A stretch of 64,000 nucleotides of DNA, taken from an uncultured Clostridium sp. (GTDB lineage: Bacteria > Bacillota > Clostridia > TANB77 > CAG-508). This document shows positions 1 through 9,542 of this stretch, piece by piece; the stretch's first letter is position 1; each line of letters opens with the position of its first letter. The DNA is taken from the NCBI GenBank assembly GCA_948469315.1, contig CAOKLQ010000003.1, positions 16,007 through 80,006 on the forward strand. Direction: 5' to 3'. The translations under genes and the position numbers were made by a program. The notes under the pieces are model-generated. The model did no database searches and had not been told where the DNA came from. It saw only the letters and a program-made list of their open reading frames with translations.

Positions 1-1817
1 GCTTCTATAACTGCTCCTTTTGCTTGTTTGTTTGGATTTGCCTTTAGGTCTTTCATATCTGCAACTAAAAGTACCATTTCTAATAATTGGTCTATGTTTG
101 TTCCATTTTTAGCTGAAATTGGCACATAAATTGTATCTCCTCCCCATTCTTCTGGAACTAGCTCATATTTCATTAATTCTTCTTTTACCCTATCTACATT
201 GGCTCCTGGCAAATCCATTTTATTTACTGCAACTATTATTGGAATTCCTGCTGATTTTGCATGGTTTACAGCTTCTACTGTTTGTGGCATAACTCCGTCA
301 TTTGCAGCTACTACTAGTATTGCTATATCTGTTATTTGTGCACCTCTAGCACGCATTGCTGTAAAAGCTTCATGCCCTGGTGTGTCTAGGAATGTTATAT
401 CTCTATCATTTAATTTTACTTGGTATGCACCTATTGCTTGTGTTATTCCTCCTGCTTCTCCTTCTATTACATTTGTTTTTCTAATTGCATCTAATAGAGA
501 TGTTTTTCCATGGTCTACGTGTCCCATAACTACTATTACTGGTGGTCTTGGCTTTAATTCACTTTCTTTATCTTCTGATTCATCGAATAATATATCTTCT
601 TCTTTTACAATTTCTTTTTTAGTTGCATTTACTCCAAATTCTTGTGCAACTAAAAATGCTGTATCAAAGTCTACATCATTATTTATTGTAGCCATTATTC
701 CAAATCCAAATAATTTTTTAATTACTTCTGCACTTGTTTTTTTAAGTTCTACTGCTAAATCTTTTACTGATATAGTTTCTGGTATTGTAATATCTGTAAG
801 TTTAAATATTTTTTGTTTTGATTCTCCTTTGCTTAATTTTGAATTTTTCTTTTTATTACGTTTCCCTCTAACTGTTGTTAAATCGTAATAATCAAGCATT
901 CCACCTTCTTGGTCTCCATACATATTAGATAGGTTTCTTTCTTGTTTTAAGCTTTTTAATTTTCCCTCATTAAATCCTAAATCTGTATTCTTTTTATTTT
1001 TAGAAGTTTTTTTATTATTTCTATTATCATCAAATTTATTATTATTTTTTTGTCTATCTATAGATTTGTTATATTCTCTAACAGATTCTTTTTCTACTGT
1101 ATCTGAAGTCATAATATTTTTTATGTTTTTCTCAATACCTCTTTCATCTAAAGGTCTATTTCCTCTTGAAAATCCATTTTGTCTGTTTTTATTAAATCCA
1201 TTATTATTGTTACTTACGTTATTTCTATAATTATTGTTTTTATTGTTATAATTATTGTTTCCAGTACTATTTCTATTATTAAAATTATTTCTACTAAAGT
1301 TATTTTTATTTTGGATATTAGTATTGTTTTTCTTATTTTGTGTATTTTCTTTTACATCTTCTTTTTGGGTTGGTTCTTTTACTTCTACTACTTCTCCTTG
1401 TTTTTGATCTACTTTTTTCTTTTTATTTAATCCAAATAATTCATTAACAGTCATAGGTTTATTAGGTTTATTTCTATATACTATATTAAAATCTTTTTTT
1501 CTTTGCCTTTCTACAAAGCCAATATTACTTCTTTTATTTTCAGTTTCAGATTTCTTTTGCTTTTCTTTTTCAGTGTCTTCATCAGTAATTATAACTTCTC
1601 TTCTTATTATTACTGGACCTTCTGTTTTTTCATTTTCTGCTTTTTTAGTATCTGAATTATTTTTTCCAAAAGCTCCTTTTATTTTTTTAGCTTCTTCATG
1701 TGTTACACCACTTAAATGACTTGTGACTTTAATTTTTAATTCACTTGCTTTAGCTATTATATCTTTACTGGCTAAGTTTAATTCTTTTGCTATTTCGTGT
1801 ATTTTTATCTTACCCAA
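1..1817 (-). CDS. infB: Translation initiation factor IF-2 (3' part missing)
   Basis: IF-2 is the GTPase that places fMet-tRNA on the 30S subunit and promotes 50S joining. About 605 N-terminal residues are visible. They hold an IF2_N helical domain (residues 1-50), a long Lys/Asn/Glu-rich linker (about 60-340), a second IF2_N-like domain (about 345-400) and the G domain with GHVDHGKT near residue 431, DTPGHE near 476 and NKMD near 530. I chose TTG at 1817 because GGGGGTG lies 6 nt upstream and the product starts [13 protein letters not shown]; a GTG at 1826 is the alternative. The start overlaps the rplGB stop, so the genes are translationally coupled. The C-terminal domains lie outside the window. 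Confidence 0.95.
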   Translation of the reverse strand, partial: MGKIKIHEIAKELNLASKDIIAKASELKIKVTSHLSGVTHEEAKKIKGAFGKNNSDTKKAENEKTEGPVIIRREVIITDEDTEKEKQKKSETENKRSNIGFVERQRKKDFNIVYRNKPNKPMTVNELFGLNKKKKVDQKQGEVVEVKEPTQKEDVKENTQNKKNNTNIQNKNNFSRNNFNNRNSTGNNNYNNKNNNYRNNVSNNNNGFNKNRQNGFSRGNRPLDERGIEKNIKNIMTSDTVEKESVREYNKSIDRQKNNNKFDDNRNNKKTSKNKKNTDLGFNEGKLKSLKQERNLSNMYGDQEGGMLDYYDLTTVRGKRNKKKNSKLSKGESKQKIFKLTDITIPETISVKDLAVELKKTSAEVIKKLFGFGIMATINNDVDFDTAFLVAQEFGVNATKKEIVKEEDILFDESEDKESELKPRPPVIVVMGHVDHGKTSLLDAIRKTNVIEGEAGGITQAIGAYQVKLNDRDITFLDTPGHEAFTAMRARGAQITDIAILVVAANDGVMPQTVEAVNHAKSAGIPIIVAVNKMDLPGANVDRVKEELMKYELVPEEWGGDTIYVPISAKNGTNIDQLLEMVLLVADMKDLKANPNKQAKGAVIE

Positions 1818-2124
1818 TAACTTCACCCCCATTAATTATTTTCTGAATTTCTTTTGCTAAATTTTCTTCTAGTATTCCTACCACCACTTTATTTTTCTTT
1901 CCTATGGATTTACTTAAATTTTCAATTGTTTCAAAAAAACATATTTTTATATTATATTTTTGTGCATAAAACCTAAAGTTCTTTTTTGTTTTTTGCGATG
2001 CTTCTTCTGATACAATTAAAAGTTTTACTTTACTATTTTTCATTCCTTCAATACAACTATCTGTACCATATACTATTTTTCCTGCTTTTGCAGATATTCC
2101 TATTAAGCCTAACGCTTTATTCAA
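1810..2124 (-). CDS. rplGB: L7Ae/L30e-family ribosomal protein YlxQ
   Basis: This 104-residue L7Ae/L30e-fold protein binds RNA kink-turns. The N-terminal block [20 protein letters not shown] is typical of YlxQ in the nusA-infB operon. The length is normal for the family. It overlaps ylxR by 8 nt upstream and infB downstream, which indicates one polycistronic message. The exact ribosomal or RNA partner is not evident from sequence; the assignment rests on family features and the conserved gene order. Confidence 0.9.
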   Translation of the reverse strand: MNKALGLIGISAKAGKIVYGTDSCIEGMKNSKVKLLIVSEEASQKTKKNFRFYAQKYNIKICFFETIENLSKSIGKKNKVVVGILEENLAKEIQKIINGGEVIG

Positions 2125-2374
2125 TAATTACACCTCTTAAATTATTATAAACCTCTTCATCTATTTTTCTTTTAAATGATCTTTCTATTCCTTTAGATTT
2201 TATAGCTTTTTCTAAACAGTCTTTATTATTACAAATATACGCTCCTCTACCTTGCTTTTTTTCGCTTTTGTCTATACTTATTTCACCTTGTTTATTGCAA
2301 ACAATTCTAATTAGGCTCGTTTTATCTTTTTTTTGTCTACATCCTATACAAGTTCTTTGAGGTATATTTTTCAT
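2117..2374 (-). CDS. ylxR: YlxR/RnpM RNA-binding protein
   Basis: A small basic protein of 85 residues. It contains the family signatures RTCIGCRQKK at residues 7-16 and GRGAYIC near residues 42-48, followed by a basic helix. The B. subtilis homologue (RnpM) binds RNase P RNA and modulates its activity; that role is inferred here. It is the second gene downstream of nusA and is co-transcribed with rplGB and infB. Confidence 0.9.
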   Translation of the reverse strand: MKNIPQRTCIGCRQKKDKTSLIRIVCNKQGEISIDKSEKKQGRGAYICNNKDCLEKAIKSKGIERSFKRKIDEEVYNNLRGVIIE

Positions 2375-2441
2375 TTTTTTTGTTCACATCCTTTTACTTA
2401 TTATATGTACATGCTTTGTCTTTAATGTTATTAATTTTGTG

Positions 2442-3560
2442 TTATTCCTCATTTTCAATTTCTGCATTGTCTTCAACGTTTTCTTGTTCATTTTGTGTTT
2501 CTAACATTTGTCTAAATTGTGTTTCTGATTTTATATCTATTTTCCAATTTGTTAATTTTGCTGCAAGTCTTACATTTTGACCAGATTTTCCTATTGCTAA
2601 AGATAGTTGATCATCTGGAACTATTACTTGTGCAAATTTTTCTTCTTCATTTATATCTACTGCCATTACTTGTGCTGGAAGTAGTGCAGCTGATATGTAT
2701 ATTGATGGATCTTCATTCCATTCTATAACATCTATCTTTTCTCCACTTAATTCATTTATTACATTTTGTATTCTTACACCCTTTTGACCTACACATGAAC
2801 CTACTGGATCTATATTTTCATTTTGTGAATATACTGCAACTTTACTTCTATAACCTGGGTCTCTAGAAACACTTTTTATTTCTATTAATCCTTCATATAT
2901 TTCTGGTATTTCAAATTCTAATAGTTTTTTTACAAAATCTGGTGTTGCTCTTGATACCATTACTTGTGGTGCACCTTTAGCTCCTTTTTCTACATCTATT
3001 ACATATCCTTTTACTTTATCATTTACTTTATATGTTTCTGTAGGAATTTGTTCCTTTGCAAGCATTACTCCTTCTAATTTTCCTAGGTCCATTATAACTA
3101 TTCCTCTGTCTGCTTTTTGAACTAATCCTGTAACAATTTCCCCTTTTCTTTCATTATATTCTGAATAAATTATTTCTCTTTCTGCTTCTCTTATTTTTTG
3201 TACTATTACTTGTTTTGCTGTTTGTGCTGCAATTCTACCAAAGTTTTTTGGTACTAACTCTATATCCACTTTATCTCCAATATCTAATTGTTTATTTATT
3301 TTATGAGCATCTTCTAAACTAATTTGCAAAGTTTCATCTTCTACATTTTCTACAATATCTTTTACTGAATATAAATGTGCTGCTCCTGTTATTTCATCCA
3401 TCACAACTTTTACATTTTCATTTGCATCAAAATTTCTTTTATATGCTGTAAGCAAAGCTGCCTCTATTGATTCTATTAGATACTCTTTTTTTATTCCTTT
3501 CTGCTTTTCAAGTTCTCCAATAGCTATAATTAATTCTTTATTATCTATTGCTTCTTTCAT
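2442..3560 (-). CDS. nusA: Transcription termination/antitermination factor NusA
   Basis: NusA binds RNA polymerase and controls pausing, termination and antitermination. The 372 residues show the N-terminal RNAP-binding domain (1-125), an S1 domain (about 133-200, with GEIVTGLVQKADRGIVIMDL) and tandem KH domains (about 205-345) containing DPVGSCVGQKGVRIQ and LAIGKSGQNVRLAAKL. A short acidic tail of about 25 residues replaces the longer C-terminal repeats of proteobacterial NusA, as is usual in Firmicutes. It follows rimP by 23 nt and precedes ylxR, the standard operon order. Confidence 0.97.
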   Translation of the reverse strand: MKEAIDNKELIIAIGELEKQKGIKKEYLIESIEAALLTAYKRNFDANENVKVVMDEITGAAHLYSVKDIVENVEDETLQISLEDAHKINKQLDIGDKVDIELVPKNFGRIAAQTAKQVIVQKIREAEREIIYSEYNERKGEIVTGLVQKADRGIVIMDLGKLEGVMLAKEQIPTETYKVNDKVKGYVIDVEKGAKGAPQVMVSRATPDFVKKLLEFEIPEIYEGLIEIKSVSRDPGYRSKVAVYSQNENIDPVGSCVGQKGVRIQNVINELSGEKIDVIEWNEDPSIYISAALLPAQVMAVDINEEEKFAQVIVPDDQLSLAIGKSGQNVRLAAKLTNWKIDIKSETQFRQMLETQNEQENVEDNAEIENEE

Positions 3561-3583
3561 TTCTATTCCTCCCTTAATTTATT

Positions 3584-4042
3584 TTACTGCCAATTATAAG
3601 TAGTTTTCATAAGTGAAATACTTTTTCTTGGTATAATAATTTGGCTTTCTTCTATTTTTAATGTTATGTTTGTTTCATCATATTTTTCTAGAATGCCAAT
3701 AATTTGTTTTTTTCCATTAATTGGTTTAAATAAGTTTACTTCTATTTGTACTCCAATATTTTGCTTTAAATGTTTTTCTTTTCTTAAAATTCTTTCAATT
3801 CCTGGAGAAGATACTTCTAAAAAATATTGTTCTTTTATATAGTCTGCTTCATCTAGTATATCTGTTATGATATTGCTTACTTTTTCACAATCATTTAGAT
3901 CTATTCCAGTATCTTTATCTATAAATATTCTTAAAAAATAATTTTTAGCTTCTTTAGTATATTCTACATCATATAAGATATAACCTAAATCGTTTATTGT
4001 TTTTTCTAACAAGCTTTCTACTTTTTCTTCAATACTTGCCAA
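3584..4042 (-). CDS. rimP: Ribosome maturation factor RimP
   Basis: RimP assists late 30S assembly. This 152-residue protein has the two-domain layout: an alpha/beta N-terminal domain with GIDLNDCEKVSNIITDILD and FLEVSSPGIERIL (residues about 46-85), then an SH3-like C-terminal domain. It is the first gene of the rimP-nusA-ylxR-rplGB-infB operon. A strong terminator-like hairpin lies just upstream, separating this operon from holA. Confidence 0.93.
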   Translation of the reverse strand: MASIEEKVESLLEKTINDLGYILYDVEYTKEAKNYFLRIFIDKDTGIDLNDCEKVSNIITDILDEADYIKEQYFLEVSSPGIERILRKEKHLKQNIGVQIEVNLFKPINGKKQIIGILEKYDETNITLKIEESQIIIPRKSISLMKTTYNWQ

Positions 4043-4069
4043 ATAAATTTCCTCCTTAAATTTAAGTAT

Positions 4070-4096
4070 AAAGAGTGGGATTTGCTCCCACTCTTT
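4070..4096 (-). terminator. Intrinsic terminator after holA
   Basis: An 11-bp perfect stem (AAAGAGTGGGA with its complement) closes a 5-nt loop between holA and rimP. On the minus strand it ends in a short T-rich stretch. It probably ends holA transcription before the rimP operon starts. Confidence 0.75.
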
Positions 4097-4189
4097 AACG
4101 TAATTTTATTTTGCTTTATGTATTATACCCTAAATTTCATTTAAAAGTCAATAGTTTTACAGAATTATTTTATATAAAAAACACTGTTC

Positions 4190-5212
4190 TTAATTAATTC
4201 CACACAGTATAGTCCTTAAACCTATATTCAAATCTATTAACCCTTGTTTATAGTTTGCATCTAAATTTGTTATATCTTGCAAAATTTTTCTCAATTCTTG
4301 TTTTTTAAAATATCCTGATTGTGTTTTATATTTGCTTGTTAAAAACGTCTGATTTGGCTTTAAATTTAGACTTTGTGCTAAATTTTTATTCTCTTGTATT
4401 GCAATTTTAGTTATATATATTTTTTTGAAATGATTATATAGTGTTATTAATATCTTTTGTATTGGTTCTTTAGAATATATTAAATTATCTAATATTTGAA
4501 TAGATTTTGATATCTCTTTTTTTCCTAAATTGTCTGTTAAATCAAATATTACTGCCTGTATTTGTTTTATACATAATAAATCTATATATTCTTTTTTTAT
4601 TGTGCCATTTTCTCCTACATATTCTATTAATTTTCTTAATTCGTTTATTAGTATTTGCATGTTTGTTCCACAATTTTCTATTAGGTAGTTTATGTCTTCA
4701 TTTGATATTTCTACTTTGTAGCTACTACAAATAGATTTTAATCTTGCTGATATTTGGTTTTGCTTTAGTTCTTCAAAATTACATATTATTCCAAGTTTTT
4801 CTATTGTAGTATATAATTTATTTTTATCGGAAATTTCTTCTATAAATACTAAAACTGTGGTATCTTTTATTTGATCTATATTTTCATTTATATAATAATT
4901 TAATTTTTCAACTAGTTCTTCTTTTGCTTTGTCTTTTTTTCGTCCTTGTTTTTCAAATAATCCTGAATTTCTAACTACTATTAGCTTTTTTTCATATCCA
5001 AATGATGGTGTTTGCATATTTGAAATTAGTTCTTGCACATTTTCTTCATATATTTTTATATAGTTTATTCCACTTACTTTTTCGCCAAATTTATTTGCTA
5101 TTTTTTTTGTGCATGTATCTAACAAAAACTTTTCTTCTCCATATAATAGATAAATGCTTTGTAATTCTTTGTTTTTTAATTCTTGTTCTAATTGCTCTAT
5201 TTTTATTTGCAT
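4190..5212 (-). CDS. holA: DNA polymerase III delta subunit
   Basis: Delta is the clamp-opening subunit of the DnaX clamp loader. The 340-residue protein begins with the HolA hallmark IYLLYGEEKFLLD (about residues 20-32), followed by the AAA+-like domain with SFGYEKKLIVVRNSG and the helical collar-type C-terminus typical of YqeN/HolA. Length is normal. It stands alone between a zinc-ribbon gene upstream and a terminator downstream. Confidence 0.92.
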   Translation of the reverse strand: MQIKIEQLEQELKNKELQSIYLLYGEEKFLLDTCTKKIANKFGEKVSGINYIKIYEENVQELISNMQTPSFGYEKKLIVVRNSGLFEKQGRKKDKAKEELVEKLNYYINENIDQIKDTTVLVFIEEISDKNKLYTTIEKLGIICNFEELKQNQISARLKSICSSYKVEISNEDINYLIENCGTNMQILINELRKLIEYVGENGTIKKEYIDLLCIKQIQAVIFDLTDNLGKKEISKSIQILDNLIYSKEPIQKILITLYNHFKKIYITKIAIQENKNLAQSLNLKPNQTFLTSKYKTQSGYFKKQELRKILQDITNLDANYKQGLIDLNIGLRTILCGIN

Positions 5213-5346
5213 GATTTTTTCCCTCTATTTATTTTTAATAAACTTATTTATTACTTATAAATTAATGTTTTAGATGTTAATTTATATTAATGGTTAGATA
5301 ACAATCGGCCCCTACAGTTATTATTCGTTATTTAGCATACCTTAAT

Positions 5347-5793
5347 TTATTCTTCTGTTTCATTATTTTCTAATTCTTCATCTTCTATTGTTTCTGATAT
5401 TTCTTCTGTTTGTTTTAAAATTATATCTTCATCTTGTTTTTCTCCACAATTTGGACAAAATTTAAATTCTACATCAATTTCTTTGCTACATTTTTTACAT
5501 TGTTTTCTGTCTTTTAATTCTAAAATTTCTTTTCTATAATCTTCTATTTCATCTGCCAATACATCTATTTTCATACATTCTTCTGTTAGTTTATTATCTA
5601 TGTTTATGTCTTCCTCTCTTATATGTTTTTCATAAACCTTTGCTCCAATTTCTTTGTATATATCGTTTATTTTTGCTCTATTATCATTAATTGCCATTCT
5701 AAACTTTGTTTCTTTAGCTATTTTACTTGTTTTTTCAGCCGCTCCTTTGTAGGTCTGACTTGCCTTTTTTCCTAATTTATCAAAAAAATCCAT
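5347..5793 (-). CDS. Zinc-ribbon protein of unknown role
   Basis: This 148-residue cytoplasmic protein has a long charged helical N-terminus (DFFDKLGKKASQTYKGAAEK) and a C-terminal zinc ribbon with CKKC near residue 100 and CPNCGEK near 115, then an acidic Glu/Asn tail. Such small helical proteins with a CxxC...CPNCG ribbon are common in Clostridia, and none has a role I can name. It lies upstream of holA on the same strand, with about 130 nt between them. No catalytic motif is visible. Confidence 0.8.
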   Translation of the reverse strand: MDFFDKLGKKASQTYKGAAEKTSKIAKETKFRMAINDNRAKINDIYKEIGAKVYEKHIREEDINIDNKLTEECMKIDVLADEIEDYRKEILELKDRKQCKKCSKEIDVEFKFCPNCGEKQDEDIILKQTEEISETIEDEELENNETEE

Positions 5794-5891
5794 TTTTTCT
5801 CTTCCTCCTATTTATTATTATAAATAATTTATTTTAGTTTATTCATTTTAGTTACAAATTATATTATCATTGCCAATTTTTTTTGTCAAAT

Positions 5892-5920
5892 TTGACTTAT
5901 GTAAATAATTATTATATAAT
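5892..5920 (+). promoter_or_regulatory. Sigma-A type promoter
   Basis: TTGACT at 5892-5897 and a perfect TATAAT at 5915-5920 are separated by exactly 17 nt. The site drives the plus-strand beta-solenoid gene starting at 5959, whose ribosome binding site AAGGAGG follows. Confidence 0.85.
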
Positions 5921-5958
5921 ATCGTCATTATACAAAATAACTTCAAGGAGGTAATTAT

Positions 5959-6402
5959 ATGAATGCAAAGGATTTAAAGTTTAAACGGTATTTAGGAGAT
6001 ATTGGTTTTTTCTTTGATAAAGAAAACAACTACTGGTATCATTATGGTGATATTTTTATTACAGGTAAATTTAATATTCCGGTTAATATCTTTGTTGAGG
6101 GAGATTTAACAATTACTGGTTATTGTATAGTAAATGAACTTAATGTTACTGGAATATTAAATGTACATGAATATTTAAGTTGTGACAATTTAAGTGCATC
6201 TTATGTTCATGTAAGAGAGGATTTAATTTGCAAAAATGCTTCTGTTTACTGTGATTTGACTGTAGAGAACAACGTTGATGCAAAAGATGTCACTGTTTAT
6301 GGTGATTTTTATGTTGGTGGCACTTTAGATGCTCATAATGTAAAAGCAGCTAAATTTTACTTAAAACATGCAACTAACTGTTATTCAATAGCATCTATCT
6401 AA
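5959..6402 (+). CDS. Bactofilin-like beta-solenoid protein, hypothetical
   Basis: The 147 residues contain regular, short, hydrophobic repeats (GDLTITG, LNVTGILNV, YLSCDNLSASYVHV, GDFYVGGTLDAHNV) like the right-handed beta-helix of bactofilins and polymer-forming cytoskeletal proteins. No membrane segment is present. It is monocistronic, with its own strong promoter, an excellent ribosome binding site and a terminator, suggesting solid expression. Codon 10 is CGG read in frame as Arg; a +1 shift there would hit a stop two codons later, so this gene is one of the few that needs CGG decoded normally. Function is unknown and the bactofilin link is a structural guess. Confidence 0.75.
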   Translation: MNAKDLKFKRYLGDIGFFFDKENNYWYHYGDIFITGKFNIPVNIFVEGDLTITGYCIVNELNVTGILNVHEYLSCDNLSASYVHVREDLICKNASVYCDLTVENNVDAKDVTVYGDFYVGGTLDAHNVKAAKFYLKHATNCYSIASI

Positions 6403-6417
6403 TTTTTAGCATTTTAA

Positions 6418-6443
6418 AAGTCGGAGTAATCTCCGACTTTTTT
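6418..6443 (+). terminator. Intrinsic terminator
   Basis: A stem of AGTCGGAG paired with CTCCGACT around a TAAT loop is followed by six or more T residues, 16 nt after the stop of the plus-strand solenoid gene. Confidence 0.9.
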
Positions 6444-6451
6444 ATATTCTA

Positions 6452-6482
6452 GGAAAGTTCTCCTAAAAAAGGAGAACTTTCC
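6452..6482. repeat. Perfect 12-bp inverted repeat
   Basis: GGAAAGTTCTCC and its exact complement enclose a 7-nt A-rich loop. There is no T-run on either side, so it is not a standard terminator. It lies between the convergent solenoid gene and gpsA. Confidence 0.7.
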
Positions 6483-6557
6483 GTAGAAGATAATTATGGG
6501 AATTATTAGAATTTCTTTGCGATTTCCATCGCTTAGAAATTCTTAAAATTCGTTTTT

Positions 6558-7541
6558 TTATTCACTTTTCATATCTCTTGTCATTAACATTTGGGCTGCT
6601 TTTTTAGGTTCTAAGTTATTATATAAAATATCATAAACCATTTCTACTATTGGCATTTCTATATTATTTTGATTTGCAAGTTTGTATGCGACCTCTATAT
6701 TATCTATACTTTCTATTACCATCCCTACTTGTTTTTTTGTTTCTTCTAATGTTTCTCCTTTTCCTATTAAATATCCTGCTTTTCTGTTTCTACTATGCTC
6801 ACTTAGACAAGTTACAATTAAGTCTCCTAAACCACTTAGTCCATAAAATGTTTCTTTTTTTCCTCCTAAAGCAACTCCTAATTTTGTAAGTTCTGCAAGA
6901 CCCCTTGTTATTAATGCTGCAAAAGAATTATCTCCTAATCCTATTCCTACTGCAATTCCACTACAAAACGCTATTATATTTTTTAGTGCTCCTCCTAGTT
7001 CTACTCCTTTTACATCTTTTGATGTGTATATTCTTAAATTCTTGCTTGTGTAATTTTGTTGTATAAGCTTTAGTATATCTTCATGTTTTGAGGCTATTAC
7101 AAGTACTGTTGGAACTTCTTTAAAAACTTCTTCTGCATGGCTTGGTCCTGATAATACTCCTATTTTTGCATTTGGTATTTCTTCTAATATTACTTCATCT
7201 AGTGTTTTTAGGCTTTCACTTTCAAATCCTTTTGAACATATTATTATTGGCTGATTTGTTAGATATTTTTTATATCCTTTTACTATATTTCTTGTAAATT
7301 TAGATGGTGTTACATGAAATATTATTTCAGAGTCTTTTATTGCTTCTTCATAACTTAGTGTACATTCTATATTTTTAGGAATTACTGCATTTGGTAAAAA
7401 TTTGCACTTTTTCTCATTATTTATTAAATCTGCTTCTTCTTTTTTAAAAGACCAAATTTTCACTTTATTTCCTTGGTTTGCTAAAGTTATAGCTAATGCA
7501 ACACCCCAGCTTCCACTTCCTATTATCGTTATATTACTCAT
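6558..7541 (-). CDS. gpsA: Glycerol-3-phosphate dehydrogenase [NAD(P)+]
   Basis: GpsA makes sn-glycerol-3-phosphate from dihydroxyacetone phosphate for phospholipid synthesis. The 327 residues show the Rossmann motif GSGSWGVALA at residues 7-16, then LSGPSHAEEV and the C-terminal GLSGLGDLIVTC with SRNRKAGYLIGKG. I chose ATG at 7541 because GGAAGGA lies 5 nt upstream; an ATG at 7556 would include that binding site. It belongs to the der-plsY-gpsA phospholipid neighbourhood, here interrupted by an esterase gene. It supplies the acceptor used by PlsY. Confidence 0.96.
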   Translation of the reverse strand: MSNITIIGSGSWGVALAITLANQGNKVKIWSFKKEEADLINNEKKCKFLPNAVIPKNIECTLSYEEAIKDSEIIFHVTPSKFTRNIVKGYKKYLTNQPIIICSKGFESESLKTLDEVILEEIPNAKIGVLSGPSHAEEVFKEVPTVLVIASKHEDILKLIQQNYTSKNLRIYTSKDVKGVELGGALKNIIAFCSGIAVGIGLGDNSFAALITRGLAELTKLGVALGGKKETFYGLSGLGDLIVTCLSEHSRNRKAGYLIGKGETLEETKKQVGMVIESIDNIEVAYKLANQNNIEMPIVEMVYDILYNNLEPKKAAQMLMTRDMKSE

Positions 7542-7560
7542 TTTTATTCCTTCCATTTTA

Positions 7561-8605
7561 TTACTTTCTATTTTTATTAATATATTCTATAAATATATTC
7601 CAATCATGTCTACTCAAATAGTGACTTCCCTCTCGTAAATGGTATCCTATAGACCCTTCTAAGAATTTTGTTCCTGAAATAGGATATTGATCATTATGTA
7701 CTAATCCTTTTTTATTGTATAATTCATATACAGAATTTATTGCAACACAACCAAGAAATTCGGATTTTGGATCTGCCCATATATCTTGACTTGAACTTGC
7801 TATATATAAATTTCTAGGTACTATTAATGATAACAAATAATGTTGATCAAATGGTAACATCTCCTCATTATTTGAATATTTACTATAATTAGTACAAAAC
7901 CAATAAGGAAACCTTTCACATATACATTTTACATTCTCTCCTACTTTATTTCGACTTAATGAAGATCCACTTTGTCCTGAATTATTAGAAATAGTATATT
8001 TAAATCTTTCATCAAATGCACCAGTTAATAATGCAGTTTTTCCTAATCTAGAATGTCCTACTATTGCAATATTATCTTTGTCAATTTCATCCAAAGTTTG
8101 TATATAGTCCATCACATGCATAGCTGCCCATGACCACAATAATATTTTTCCAAAATTTCTTTGTTTTTCATTTTTATAGAAAAACTTACTTAAACCATTT
8201 GAAAAATCATTATTATCTAAAGTAATATCTTCATAACAAAAAGATATTATGGCATATCCTTGATCACAAATTTCTTCAACTGGAAGGTATTTATTTGGAA
8301 ATGAATCATAGAAACTAATATATAAAAATGTTGGACAAGGTCTATCTTGCTTTGGAATGGCTATATTTACTGGAAATGAGAATTTTTCATCTTTCATATT
8401 TAATGTTAGCAATACCTTTTTATAAATCGCTGTTCCTCTACAATAGTTATTAATATCTTCCTCTAATATCTTTATACTTATAGGTATATGGTTTTCTGGA
8501 AAATATCCATATTCTTCTTTATTTAATATGTCTTTTATTTCATTTTTTCTTTTTTCCCAGTTTTCTTTATTTTTTACTTCTTTTTTTTAGTTCCTCTTTT
8601 ATCAT
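7561..8605 (-). CDS. Glucuronoyl-esterase-like alpha/beta hydrolase, frameshifted at an A8 tract
   Basis: The main frame encodes GHSRLGKTALLTGAFD, the nucleophile elbow of CE15/acetylxylan-esterase-like hydrolases, an upstream FLYISFY strand and a terminal LREGSHYLSRHDWNIF with a likely catalytic His. The in-frame part alone starts without an ATG near 8412. Homologous sequence continues upstream to an ATG at 8605 with ribosome site AGGAG at 8611-8615, but the reading frame is broken at a run of eight A on the coding strand (8581-8588). With seven A the product would be 347 residues. This could be phase variation, transcriptional slippage or a sequence error. No signal peptide is seen. The gene sits between plsY and gpsA, which are usually adjacent, so it looks inserted. 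Confidence 0.75.
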
Positions 8606-8691
8606 ATTAACTCCTATTATTTATTAAATAAAACATAAATTCAAATATTTATAAGATTATTTAATTCTTTCATTTTATATTATATTTTATA

Positions 8692-8711
8692 GGACGTAGC
8701 ACGCCACGTCC
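8692..8711. repeat. Short palindromic element with CCTACA tail
   Basis: GGACGT...ACGTCC forms a 6-bp stem with an inner GC-rich segment and is followed by CTACA. It is much more GC-rich than its surroundings. Related units occur at 8752, 17225, 36925 and 53056. Confidence 0.7.
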
Positions 8712-8751
8712 CTACAATGTTTGATTTTAGTTTATTTGTTTGTTCATAGAC

Positions 8752-8773
8752 GGGTCGCAGTTCGTCACGACCC
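8752..8773. repeat. Short palindromic element with CCTACA tail
   Basis: GGGTCG...CGACCC hairpin followed by CCTACA, 41 nt from a sister copy. Both sit in the 184-nt gap between plsY and the esterase gene. They look like REP-type dispersed elements; no coding potential is seen. Confidence 0.65.
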
Positions 8774-8789
8774 CTACATTATTTGAGAT

Positions 8790-9422
8790 TTATTTTTTAT
8801 TAAACGATAATTTATTTTCTGTTCCATTCATTATTCTTTTTATATTCTCTCTATGGTTAAAACATACTATTATTGCTAAAATCACACTAAATATAAAATA
8901 ACCTTTTCCTTCTACTATATAGTGAGTATGTATAAATAGTGTTAATACTGGAAATAGTATTGCTGCTGATATTGATCCTAGTGATACCATTTTAGTTAAT
9001 GCCATCAATGAAATCGCAAATATTAGACATATTAGGCCTATTTGCCAATTTGTCATAAGTAATACTCCTAAAGATGTTGCTACACCTTTACCTCCTCTAA
9101 ATTCAAAAAATATTGGAAATGTGTGACCTAGAACTACTGCTATTGCTGCTATTTGTACTAAGACGCTTTGTCCTTCAAATTCTTTTATGCACTTTCCTAC
9201 TATAATTGCTATTAAAATTGAGACTATCCCCTTTAATATATCACATACTAAAGTAAGTGCTGCAGCTTTTTTTCCTACACTTCTTAACATATTTGTGCTT
9301 CCTGCACTTTTACTTCCTTTTTCTCTTACATCAAATCCTGCAAATTTTCTGCTAAATATTACTGAAAAATTTATACTTCCTATTGCATATGCAATTATTG
9401 CTATTATTATATATGGTATCAT
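8790..9422 (-). CDS. plsY: Acyl-phosphate:glycerol-3-phosphate acyltransferase PlsY
   Basis: PlsY is the integral membrane enzyme that transfers the acyl group from acyl-phosphate to glycerol-3-phosphate. The roughly 210-residue protein has five hydrophobic segments and the conserved motifs GSINFSVI, KGSKSAGSTNMLR and RGGKGVATSLGVLL. I prefer ATG at 9422, 9 nt after AAAGGA; an ATG at 9431 is in frame. It sits downstream of der on the same strand, and gpsA, which makes its substrate, lies two genes further on. Confidence 0.95.
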   Translation of the reverse strand: MIPYIIIAIIAYAIGSINFSVIFSRKFAGFDVREKGSKSAGSTNMLRSVGKKAAALTLVCDILKGIVSILIAIIVGKCIKEFEGQSVLVQIAAIAVVLGHTFPIFFEFRGGKGVATSLGVLLMTNWQIGLICLIFAISLMALTKMVSLGSISAAILFPVLTLFIHTHYIVEGKGYFIFSVILAIIVCFNHRENIKRIMNGTENKLSFNKK

Positions 9423-9542
9423 TTTTATCATTCCTTTCTTTTCTTAAGACAAGGGATATACCTTTTAACTAGGGTCATTTCTTCTCCAGATAAGATATGT
9501 CTCGCTCCCCTTATCTTCTATTGATGTCATAACATTTATATT

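Noticed and set aside
199..888. Long plus-strand open frame of 229 codons
   Set aside because: It is antisense to infB, whose G-domain motifs are on the minus strand; it has no ribosome site and its composition is that of a reverse-strand shadow.
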